From: Owenia fusiformis
Lineage: Eukaryota > Annelida > Polychaeta > Sabellida > Oweniidae
Direction: 5' to 3'
DNA length: 64,000 nt
Assembly (NCBI GenBank): GCA_903813345.2
Contig: CAIIXF020000009.1
Location: 32,402,740-32,466,739, forward strand
Made by a program: the position numbers and the translations under genes. This document shows positions 49,257 through 59,607 of this stretch, one piece after another. Within the stretch, counting starts at the first letter, position 1. Each line of letters starts with the position of its first letter. The notes under the pieces are model-generated. The model was not told the DNA's origin, did no database searches, and was given only the letters and a program-made list of their open reading frames with translations.

Positions 49257-49663
49257 CTAAAACGTGATTTTAACATTAAGTAAATGAAACAAGAACAACA
49301 ACAATATAATATTATGTCACCACTCCTTGACATTAACTGTAATGAATTATGAAACAATCACATTGTTCAACAGGAATGGGGAAAAGTCATTACATGTATA
49401 TTATTTATTAAGTACAATATATCATTATCCCACCCTAAGTGCTTTATATGATTGTATAATAGCGTTGTATAACTGCAATATAGAACCAACACTCATCGTA
49501 TACAACTCTTGAGAACGAAATACATCTCCTGGATAGTGTATACAACTCCTGGGCAGCGTATACAACTCTTTGACTTGATATACAACTGCTGAATTTAGAT
49601 TAACCTTTTCTTGATTAAGTGAGTAATAAGATCATATAATGGTTGATTTTGTTAAACTCTTGT

Positions 49664-49715
49664 GAGTAAATGATATATTCACTCGTTCCCTTCAGTCACT
49701 CGTGAATATATCATA
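49664..49715. repeat. small hairpin
   Basis: AATGATATATTCACTCG and CACTCGTGAATATATCATA are inverted around TTCCCTTCAGT. Confidence 0.6.
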
Positions 49716-49807
49716 CTCACTTGAGTATAAACATGATATACGTAATCAATCATTATCATTATATATAAGACACTGTATCCAAAACCGACCGTACATAACT
49801 GGTGTAT

Positions 49808-50160
49808 CTCATACTTGAGTGGGTTTGGGGTAGATATAACCTTTACCACCTTTTTCAAATGACAAGATAGGCCTATACTGTAAAAGCACAATTTATATTT
49901 AACATTTTCATAATATTCCTTCAATACAATAGAATTGTAACATTTAAACTTTTTGAAAAATTTTAAACTTCTGAAATTTAAATTTTAAAATTTTTTAAAC
50001 TTTTTTAAACTTTTGAAAAAATTCCCGGGAGCAGGATGGATATAATATATCTGCCCGCATTTGGCCTAGAGCGGGACATATACAATATATCCTGCCCGCT
50101 CCTCAGATATGATATATATTCCCGGGTGATATCTACCCCAAACCCACTCAAATATGAAAT
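49808..50160. mobile_element. ~350-bp palindromic (foldback) element
   Basis: Outer arms ACTTGAGTGGGTTTGGGGTA-GATAT (left) and ATATC-TACCCCAAACCCACTCAA (right, about 50129-50152). Inner CCCGGGAGCAGGATGGATAT...CTGCCCGC pairs with GCGGGACATATAC...CCTGCCCGCTC and ATATATTCCCGGG. The left half holds an AT-rich TTTTAAACTTTT stretch. It sits in the intron between the 49081 and 50322 exons. Confidence 0.8.
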
Positions 50161-50321
50161 ATAACCTCATATTGTATACTTGGATTAGCTACTTCAGCGT
50201 CATCAGGTATCTTTCATTTATTTACACATTAACAACATTAAAGCAAAATACTCAAATATGTCATCTTAATTTATGTTTTTTTTCAAACTATTAAACCAGT
50301 GAGTAAACTCAAATAACTCAC

Positions 50322-50462
50322 CAGTCTACACTAACAGAACGTTGTCTTGACGTCTTTTTACAAGTCTCTGTTTCATTACTGCGCCCTCTATGTTCCTTTG
50401 CACTAAGTCGTCGGGCAAAACTTGAAAAACTTCTTCCCTTTGCGCTACTACTTCTTTCCAAC
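50322..50462 (-). CDS. internal exon, Ser/Arg-rich segment of ankyrin-repeat gene
   Basis: Seen: 141 nt between TTTTCTAG and GTGAGT on the minus strand. One leading base, 46 codons and two trailing bases (TG) that join T of the next exon to give Cys. The product begins LERSSSAKGRSFSSFARRLS, continues with a basic AKEHRGR stretch and ends RQRSVSVD. The basic residues next to serines (RRLS, RQRSVS) resemble basophilic kinase or 14-3-3-type sites, but that is inference. There is no fold or membrane segment. It is probably part of a disordered regulatory N-terminal region ahead of the ankyrin domain. Confidence 0.8.
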
Positions 50463-53123
50463 CTAGAAAACCCAAAAATTACATGTAAAGCAAGTAGATT
50501 GTATATGTTCTTTGGGACAAAGGTAGCAGAGCAAAAAAACAATTTAGAAACAAGTTATCATAGCTTTGAAATATGAAATAATTCAAAATTCTTGACACTA
50601 TCGATAGAAGGAGAAATCTCAAAAGTTGAGAATCAATTTGCCATCCTCAGATATAAGTAGAAAATGGCAACCAATAGAAACCAAATACCTTCTGAAAAGT
50701 TTTTTAAATTTCATTCTTGAGATGTATCCAGAAAGTCTCTTTAATTGAAAATTGTAAAATATAATCCTATTTAAAGAGACTGCCTTTCGTATGTTATGAT
50801 CCTTGCATTATAAACAATCATTTATATCTATTTTCAAATGATATGAATGAAAACAGATCATATAAAAGCGAACAGATAAACAGTCCCATACTTTTTAATA
50901 ATGCCACAGAGTTATGTGCGTATATGTATGCTTTCATAACATCATCACGAAACAGATCTATTAGCACCTTTTATGTTTTTCTGATTTTTCTTTCATAAAT
51001 CTTTTGAACGTCATAGTTGATTAAAATAACAAATTTTATTTCAATGGCATATCTTCAAATAATACCCTTAACATTTTCAGCAAGAATTGTCTTATAATAG
51101 ACTTCAAACAGAGTTCAAATAATCAACAAGGCTTAACATGCAAAATGTCACCACCTGTCATTTGTTGCAAACACCAACCACCAAATGCCAAACACCAACC
51201 ACCGAATGCCAAACATCAACCACCAAATACCTAACACTAACTGCCGAACATCGTCCACAACAATGTTGGAGATGACAACAATATGTCGGAGGTGACATAA
51301 AAAGCCACAAAATAGTATCCAATCTACCTTACCTGAATTACATTACAATAGTTATATCCATTAGAAAAAACATCATAAAATTGTGCTCAATAATAATAAA
51401 AAAAAGCTCACCTCAATAAAATTGCTATCAATAACTTCTTCAGGTCATTTTTTATATTACTTGCTCATTTTTGTTTTATTGTTCAATCTAATTACCGGAA
51501 ATAAGGGCTTTTATTTGTTCTAATTAGAACATATGATTTTGCATCTCTTTCACAATGATTTTTATCTGTTGTTTTTCATAAAGAAGCCAGAATTAACTTT
51601 GTCGAAGTTATGATGCAACATAACAATTATATAGATAAATAGATAATAGAGACGTGTATGTGGCTTCCTGTTATGAAATTTTAGCATTTGCGGTGGGCAA
51701 CAAGAATTCTGCGACAGGAAATCATCTCATTACATGTAAAGCCTCAGTCACACTTGCTCTACAGTGCGCATACAGAGGCTGTAGCTTCAAAAAATCCATT
51801 TAGAAAATCTAAAACGCACCGCTATCCCTATATCTTATGCTGCATAATTCTCAAATTTGGGAAGCTCGGTCCAAGCTGTGTTGTCATGGTGAAAAGTATT
51901 ACTCTATCTTCTTATCAGAGTAAATTGTTTCTCTAAATCTGTTGTCATAGCAATCATTGAAGACATGCTTCCTATGCCAAATTTGGAGATAGGAACTTCG
52001 AGAATTTTGACTCATGTCTTATCTCAATATATTTTTTAATGTAACAATGAGTATACCTATCATATCACTTCAAATTAAATTTTATAACAAAATTTGTGAT
52101 CTTATTCAAAATAAAAGAGAAACAGTTTTTTGAAATATTAGTTGTACCTACCAAAGAAAAGCTGCGTTTATATTCCAAGCTAAAGTTCCTCCAGTTCCAA
52201 AATCACTTTCACCAAAATGAATTTCCATATTTTACATGTATATTTATAAAGCCTTGGAACCAATCTATTGTCCGAATGTCGGATCTATCTCCAAATATAT
52301 CCCTTAATAAAATACAACCCTATAATCTGCATTATCCTCAGGCCACAAGTGCATTCATTCTCGGCCCAAGTTCAAAACATATATTTGAAAATAATTAAAA
52401 TATCCAACTGGGAGATTCGTTACTTTTAAATCTGAACGATCAACATAGCGATCCTTAAGAGAGGCCTTTAAACAATTGTCATACAGATTAACCGTTAAGT
52501 TTAAAGTATGTATTACAATGTTTAGAAATTCTTCAATTTAGTGTCGAATAGGAGTACATTGTGATCGATGATCAATATTTATTTTATGAATTGAAATCTG
52601 AGATGGATTTTGGTGTTTGCTAGGAGAGACCCACTTGAAGCAAATGAATTCGCTAATCAGGCTTGTTGAACATTGATCACTTGTTTCAATATGGTCAATC
52701 CATGCAACGTTTTGTGCTCAAAAGATTGTGTCAACAAAGTTCAATGACACATCAATACAAAAAATTTTTTTTTATAAAAACTACATTGACAAACACTAAT
52801 TGACAAACATTTGATTTTTCAAATGGAGAAAACAGTTCTATTTTACATAGATATATAGAAATTATATGGATTTATTTTATAAGTAATAAATGAGAGATCA
52901 TCTTAACATTTGACAACAGGAAAAATTATTGAAAATTATATTTTTAACATGGAAATTGACGTGACATCCAAGTTTCAAATGTTACTTCGGATTTATTGCA
53001 TGAAATAAAATTCATCTGTCTAATTGTAGAATTGTTATCTAATTGCACACTTTTTATTTTTTAACTTTAATTATATTTTATATCAAATTAATTTCAAATT
53101 CAAGCAATTTAATATTTTCCTAC
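50463..53123 (-). other. 2.7-kb intron of the ankyrin-repeat gene
   Basis: Donor GTAGGA and acceptor TTCTAG. The only structured item is a copy of the TGTCACC repeat family at 51134-51306. The remainder is AT-rich without recognised features; the 100-codon open frame at 52096-52398 has no recognised similarity. Confidence 0.65.
51134..51306. repeat. TGTCACC dispersed repeat, copy D, with internal ~22-bp expansion
   Basis: AACATGCAAAATGTCACCAC at the left and GTCGGAGGTGACATAAAAAG at the right. Between 51167 and 51253 the motif AAACACCAACCACCAAATGCC is present about four times. Confidence 0.85.
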
Positions 53124-53149
53124 CTTTTATCGTCTGATGAAGACATCTG
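53124..53149 (-). CDS. 26-nt microexon, ankyrin-repeat gene
   Basis: Seen: 26 nt between TTTCAG and GTAGGA on the minus strand. It encodes QMSSSDDK plus AG, completed to Arg by the first base of the next exon. The acid/Ser cluster SSSDD would be a plausible casein-kinase-type site, which is inference from sequence. The entering phase (0) and leaving phase (2) match both neighbours. If skipped, exon 61957-62069 (ending phase 0) would join an exon needing two leading bases, so a skip would shift the frame. Strength comes from phase and splice-site agreement, not similarity. Confidence 0.65.
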
Positions 53150-54282
53150 CTGAAACATAATAAAAAGCACAAGATTATTACAGCAGTCCATAATTCAAGG
53201 GGTCTTAAATGATACATGATCCTAATAAGGGGTCCTTTTTAGGAACATTTTGCGCCAATTTGAATAGTTGAGATTTAGATTGCAAGTTAAAAAATCTCTT
53301 TCGCTCTTAATCACTGAAATGCAACTAAATACACTAAATATACACCAAATGAAGTTTTTTAAATCCCTAAGACGTTAAATTCTCTATGTTTATTAAAATG
53401 ACACGAGATTGCACCTAAAGTAAAAAATTCTGCACTGGGAAACCAATACTCAATCTTCGGACTAAAGTATGCTTCTATTGTCTCATTATGGCATTTTCCA
53501 ATAAATCATTGCTTGTTTTCAGTTGATAATGTCTTCTTGCTTAAATGTCAGAAAATTTTATTAATTATTCTAACATTGCACCGATGAGGGACAAATTCGT
53601 ACGGTACAACTATCCATCAATTGATGTCAATTTATGCAAATGAGAACTTTGTACTTTCTCAGACGTGATTCGTTTTGTACTATAAAGTATTTAATTCGGA
53701 TAAAGATTTCTCAGAAAATACTCAATTCAAGAGATATATCAGGTTTAAGACAATTTTATAGATATTGGGATGTACTTTGAACTGGATTACTCTTTTTTCT
53801 TAGAAATGTTCAACAATAAATGAGCCTGGCCATAGGAAAACCGGTCTTATCACAAAAATTAGAATTGTGCTACAGAGCAAAAATGTGCCCAAGATTAGGA
53901 GGAAAATGTGCTAAATTCAAATCCGACTTTTTGTTCTATATATGCAAGGAAAAATTGTTAAGACATAAGCTATGGCTCATTTGAAAGGTCTCTTTGTGCT
54001 TTCTAAGATAAACAAAAAATCAGAATATTGAAAAATTCGGTGATAAGACCCCTTTTCCTGTGGCCAGGCTCAAATAATGTTTATTGCAAAAACTTGAAAA
54101 AAAAATCAGAGCATGTAATCAAGTTTGACCCAGAATATTTTACATGTTAAGTTATATTATGCATTAATAGTGAAAAGCCTCGGCTGAGAGTATGATTGGC
54201 TCAGATTGAATCTAACTGGATCCAGATCACTGGGCCTGTGTTTCAAATGGAGTATTAGAGCACGTCACAATGGAAGCTGCAT

Positions 54283-54461
54283 CAGGCCCGTAGCCAGCTT
54301 TTGCCAAGGGGGATTCACTTTTCTGAACGATTTCAGGGGGGATTCACCTTGACAAACTTGACCCAAAATCACATGAAAAATGCTCAGAATCGTAAAAAAC
54401 TGCATGATTTTTGAAAGAATTTTTGGCCAGGGATGGCCGAACCCCCTTGGCTAGGGCCCTG
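54283..54461. mobile_element. CAGGCCCGTAGCC-type non-autonomous DNA element
   Basis: Ends CAGGCCCGTAGCCAG and TTGGCTAGGGCCCTG are inverted. The interior is in the opposite orientation to the copy at 42611 (CTGCATGATTTTTGAAAGAAT). Confidence 0.8.
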
Positions 54462-55018
54462 AGCATATCAATATAGAAACTTTACTGAGCATGTTGCATG
54501 CTGTACCCTCATAATCAGCCATCATGGATAGAAAGTTATATTTAATAAAATAATACATTCATTAAAGCAAGCTATTCTGTATGTCATGTTCAATCCTAAA
54601 TAAGCAGCACATGAGTGATAAACTACCTCCACAGGAACATGTACATCCCGGGCATTACACAAGCATGTATTTTTCATCTAATTTCAATGTGATTTTCTGT
54701 AGCAATAACATTCATTTTTTACAATCATTTACATCATATGTATAATATATGATAAATATATATATTATCAGAAGGTATATCACTAAGTAATTTATTAATG
54801 AATAATGAACCATGGTTGTGCTAATAAAACAACAATCACATCTCAGGAAAAACACCTCTTAGTTTTACAGTTGATTTAATATCAATTTTATATCGAAATG
54901 AGGCATTAACCTATTACCTTTTCATTATGTATATCTTCTCAGTTATTATTGCCTCGTAATAGACTAGATGCGAGTAGCAATGATCTTGATTTACATTATT
55001 AAACATTCAAAATTCAGT

Positions 55019-55372
55019 CAAAGTGATGTCATATTTGAAATCTACATGTAAAACTACATCTAGAATAATGGTTTCGAAAATTGTTTATCAACTTTGAAAA
55101 TTTAATTTTTTTTGAAAATGTGACTTCTAGTTCGGGTTGATTCCCCTTAGACCCCATATTACAAAATCACAAAAAGTGAAATATCTTTTCTTGTATTGGA
55201 CAGATACCATTTTCTTTTACTGGACATATTTCAATTTGCATAACTATTCGATGCAATAAGGTGATATGGAAATTGAACCACTAAAACAGATGTAATTTTA
55301 GTTAAAGGGAACTTTCTCCTGTACCCGCCATGCTATCTGACCGAACGAGCCACCTGGTGGTGAAACTGATAA
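55019..55372. repeat. dispersed ~350-bp repeat, copy 2
   Basis: Counterpart of 5555-5895, 49 kb away, in the same orientation, inside the 8.8-kb intron. It shares TTGTTTATCAACTTTGAAAA and GTGAAATATCTTTTCTTGTA and ends at CCACCTGGTGGTGAAACTG. It carries an extra ~35 bp (ACCATTTTCTTTTAC...) relative to copy 1. Confidence 0.8.
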
Positions 55373-55410
55373 CTACCTACTCGCATTTGCGTTATTAGGA
55401 ATCATTGTTT

Positions 55411-55747
55411 CACAATGCAAAATGTCACCACCTGCAACTTGTTACAGATGCCAAATGCTGCCTACTGAACACGATCCACAAAGATGTTGAAGACTGTAAC
55501 AATATGTCACTACTTGGACTGGTGACATAATGAACAATATGTCACTACATGGACTGGTGACATAATGAACAATATGTCACTACATGGACTGGTGACATAA
55601 TGAACAATATGTCACTACATGGACTGGTGACATAATGAACAATATGTCACTACATGGACTGGTGACATAATGAACAATATGTCACTACATGGACTGGTGA
55701 CATAATGAACAATATGTCACTACTTAGACTGGTGACATAATGAACAA
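55411..55747. repeat. TGTCACC dispersed repeat, copy E, with 35-bp array of its right end
   Basis: The left part CACAATGCAAAATGTCACCA...GTTACAGATGCCAAATGC is single copy. From 55501 the terminal unit AATATGTCACTACATGGACT + GGTGACATAATGAAC is repeated seven times with almost no divergence. Each unit is itself a short palindrome, GTCAC...GTGAC. Confidence 0.93.
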
Positions 55748-56429
55748 TATCTGTACATGTTCTTTGGAACACGAAACATTAAACTTTTGAAACTTAAGGA
55801 ATGGTCATTCCACATTGCACTGAGTCCATGGCTTAAATCCTTAAAACCATGTACATGTACTATGGATGCACCACATTGATATTTTGTATTATGCTCGTGA
55901 CATGTGAAACTGATGTAGTTTTGTAATATATAGTTTATAGTTTTTGTACACTGTAGTGATTGGTATGACATTCATACTATATGACATAATTATTGAGTCG
56001 ATAAAAGGTATATAACTTTAAAATGAAATCTTATTTGTAACCTTTCCAATGCTATATCGAACCGAGCTTTCTTTAATGAGTTTGATTTGCAGACAGTCTC
56101 TAATATATCACTGGTGAATTGAGATTTTTGCCTCGATCATCAGGATGTGGTTTAGTAACCATTAATGTGTTTTTGTAGGTGTATAAATATTATGAAATGT
56201 CAGACTATATTTCATACATATAATTTATAAAAATAATTTGACAGCAAGATGAAATTCAATACAAGGAATTATCATTGTCTGGTGGTGACAAATGATAAAT
56301 TGTTATTGAAGACAAAACAAATTCTCTGAATAATATTTCTGTTTAATCTGGCTTAGAAACAGCTTAACTTTAGATTAAATTTTCACTTAAAAAACCCTTA
56401 CAATTGTAATGAATTTAGGACAATATATA

Positions 56430-56837
56430 CATGCGGTCCTAACTTCGACCCTTAATTTGAATTTTTGACCTACCGGATGTTTGAAAATCAAGGATTACGA
56501 GTCTCATACTGCACCGTTTTTCTTCAAACTTGTTCCATTCAAAGCATAACACAAATCCCTTTCTGATAGTACATTATTCTCTTCAACAGAGTCCCTACTT
56601 CCAGCGGCATTTTGGTCCCCAGCTGTAAGAAGGCCTTCTAACAGCTGGGGACCAAAATGCTGCTAGAACGAGGGACTCTTTACAATAAAGTAATACACCA
56701 ACAGAAAGGCAATTTTGTTCTGCTTTTAATGATATAAGTTTGAAGAAAAACTGTGCAGTATGAGACTCACAATCCTTGATTTTCAAGCACCTGGTAAGTC
56801 AAAAATTCAAATTAACAGTCGAAGTTAGGACCGCATG
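56430..56837. mobile_element. 408-bp full-length palindromic (foldback) MITE
   Basis: CATGCGGTCCTAACTTCGAC at the left and its complement GTCGAAGTTAGGACCGCATG at the right; homology of the arms continues to the centre near 56632 (CCCCAGCTGT...ACAGCTGGGG around AAGGCCTT). Flanked on both sides by ATATATA (56423-56429 and 56838-56844), a probable target duplication, although AT-rich DNA gives such matches by chance. Confidence 0.9.
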
Positions 56838-56907
56838 ATATATACAAATAATATAAGATAACAAAATTAAGACTGAGCAAGTGTTATTATTAAAAGGACT
56901 GTTCAGA

Positions 56908-56940
56908 TTAGGGAGGTGTTCATATATATAGGTTTTACTG
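56908..56940. mobile_element. pogo-like terminal fragment
   Basis: GGGAGGTGTTCATATATATA then GGTTTTACTG resembles the right end of the CAGT...AAGTGGAACACC family. No left end was found. Confidence 0.45.
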
Positions 56941-58533
56941 TGGCTCAATAGTAAATGTATTTTTGTAATTTATGTTTTTGTTAATGATCTCAGAATAGTT
57001 AAGGTAAGATGAGTAGTGTGAATCTGGCATACACATGTATGCATGCTGATGAGGTGTAGGTCTAAAAATTATTCAACAAGATCCACCTTAAGGTGGCTAT
57101 GGTATCTTATGTAATACTATATATGTATAATTAATTTTCTTTTCTGACATTTTTTCTCATTTCTTGGAACATTTACTTTGAAGTATCAGGCATTTTTAGT
57201 GATTGGTTAATCACAAATAAATGACATAAAAGTAATATTTTCAAGTTTGGGTCACAGCGAGATAACTTCTGTCATAATTCAAGACAAGGATTTTTTATAA
57301 TGAAAGTAAGAAGCAGGTATGCTTTACTTATTTATATAAGACCTTAATTCATTGTTCTCTAAGTCCATTGACTTCTTAATGGCTGCTTGTGATTGAGCTT
57401 ATTGTAAGATAAGTCTTACATCAAACCCATTTGACCCCTAGACACCCCACCTCAATAAAAGGTAAAGTAGATAAGTTATTCATAGACTTGGTAAAAAAAT
57501 AGTTCAGATAAGAGGCGAAAAATTATCACATATTATAAAAAAGCAAAAACAACATTGGAAGCAAAATAAATTCTAAAATGCATTAATAATACATCCCATC
57601 AATAAAAATATGTTTATGATTTATCTTTGGGAATTGGTTTACTTTCAGGATGTGTGTACTTTAATACATAATGCATCTGTATATGTAGGATTCAGCACCC
57701 GTGGCAACCAGCTGGTTTAGTTGATATAAAAACAACCATGCGATTCATACTAGCCTACTCTTTGAACAGAAAATATGAGACTTGACAATTTTGGGCAGTT
57801 CATTCTTGATTCAAAACTTTTTGATTAAATTTTGAACGAGATGCCTGCTTTTCATGCATTTTTTCATACTTCATGTATATAAAGCATATGCTTGAAGTAT
57901 GCATACTTACTATATTTTCAAAATAATTTCTTTAAGTTTAACTCAATTTCTATCATAAAATATGGCAATCATTGATATTTTTGTGAAGGGTTAGTATCTA
58001 TTTTAAGCTAAGTCTGTCTATTTTGAGCATTTACCCTGCTAAAAATAACTCTGAAGTAGCTAGTATCCTTTTAGGTTTAATAAATGTGTCAATTCCATTA
58101 ATCCCTTGTCATTTTTCTATTTCTCAAAAACAAGATAATAGCATGAGTAGACTTGTATAATCTACAGTAAGGTGTACTATAGGATGGCAGAATGTTTATT
58201 ACGAAACACTTTAGCTGGAGCTAAAATTGTAATTTATCACAATACAATTAGTAAACAATCCGGGAATAAGACCCAGGGCAAAGTTGTTTTAATAAAGATC
58301 ACAATAATATCATCAATTTACAGAAGAATTCTCAAGGGGATTACATGATTAATTAGGTTGCAATGACCTTACTTTTAATGACATAATTTTTGCCCTAGAT
58401 TTCTCTTAAGTGAATGGAAATTCTAGTTAGCCATTCTGATTTTTAATTAATTAAGAAATCACATAAATGGCTAAATTATAATACCTAAAATCTTTACTTC
58501 TAGAATTACTTGTAGAATGTGTCGCAATATTAG

Positions 58534-58690
58534 AATATTCAGATTTCAGATTCAGATTTCAGATATTTATTACTATTTTGAAAAACATACATGACATTCA
58601 ATACAACATGATGCTCTCAAGAGCATATATGTTGGTTTTAACTGGACAGAAATGGGTCAGTTCCGCCAAAAGGTTAGAATATTGTGTCAC
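58534..58690 (-). mobile_element. LINE 3' end with TCTGAAA-type tail
   Basis: On the minus strand: AACCAACATATATGCTCTTG, AGAGCATC hairpin, ATTGAATGTCATGTATG, then AATAAATATCTGAAATCTGA and ATCTGAAATCTGAATA. The hairpin followed by an AATAAA-like sequence and a short tandem tail is typical of CR1-type LINE 3' ends. No coding part was recognised. Confidence 0.55.
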
Positions 58691-59398
58691 AATATCAGAA
58701 TATACATCTAGCACATAACTTATTTATAGTAGAAATATTTTTATATTCATTCATTCTGTATTACTACTTTTATAAACACCAAGCAGCTATATTCTAATAT
58801 AAATACAAAATACAACGCAACTCATTTTTTCCCAATTTTTTAAAATATTCAATACTTCCAAAAAGTGCTTATATTGTTATGAAAAATTCAATACTTCCAA
58901 AAAGTCCTTAAATTAAAACAACAGTTAAACAAATATAAAGCAGGAATCCATGGCCACTGGGGGGTCAGTGGAATTTGTTAGTGCAAACTCTACGAGTAGC
59001 TAGAGATAGACAAGGGACATGTATATAATTTAATCTTAAATGATACTCAAAAAGATAAAAATCAAAAATATCAAGGGAACTATAATATATGCAATATCGA
59101 AACCAAAAGGAACACTGATTAGCATTTGCTAGATGTCTCTTGTTTATGATAATTTTTGTACCTCAAGTTCCTGGAGCAAAGTATGATTATTGAACCATTC
59201 TTAATTCATATTGACTCTCCTGTCAAAAATATCCAAATCTGAAAAGATGCTGTTCCCATAGGAACTGAACTCAGACTGAAGCATTAATCTAACAAAGACG
59301 ACTACATAGGTATACAAGTGCAAATAAGAAATACTTAAACAATACAGGATGTTTTTAGTCTATTCTATATGTACACATATTTTAGCCTATTATAGAAC

Positions 59399-59607
59399 CA
59401 GGCCCGTAGCCAGGGGGGTTCGCGAGTGTTTGGGCGAATCCCCCCCCCTCTGGCCAAACATTCTTTCAAAATCATGAAGTTTTTCAACATTTTGAGCACT
59501 TCTCAAGTGATTTTAGCCATACTTGGGCCAAAATTGTCAAATGTGAACCCCCCCCCTGGAAATTTTTGAAAACTAAACCCCCTTGGCAAATCCTGGCTAC
59601 GGGCCTG
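59399..59607. mobile_element. CAGGCCCGTAGCC-type non-autonomous DNA element (best copy)
   Basis: CAGGCCCGTAGCCAGGGGGG at the left and TCCTGGCTACGGGCCTG at the right are near-perfect inverted ends. The interior has C-runs and ATTCTTTCAAAATCATGAAG shared with 42611-42771. Confidence 0.88.

Larger units (their letters stand above)
49257..50321 (-). other. 1.06-kb intron of the ankyrin-repeat gene
   Basis: Donor GTGAGT, acceptor GTTTTAG. It contains a short 25-30-bp tandem motif (TATACAACTC..., 49499-49590), a small hairpin (about 49664-49715) and a large palindromic element (49808-50160), annotated separately. Confidence 0.7.
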
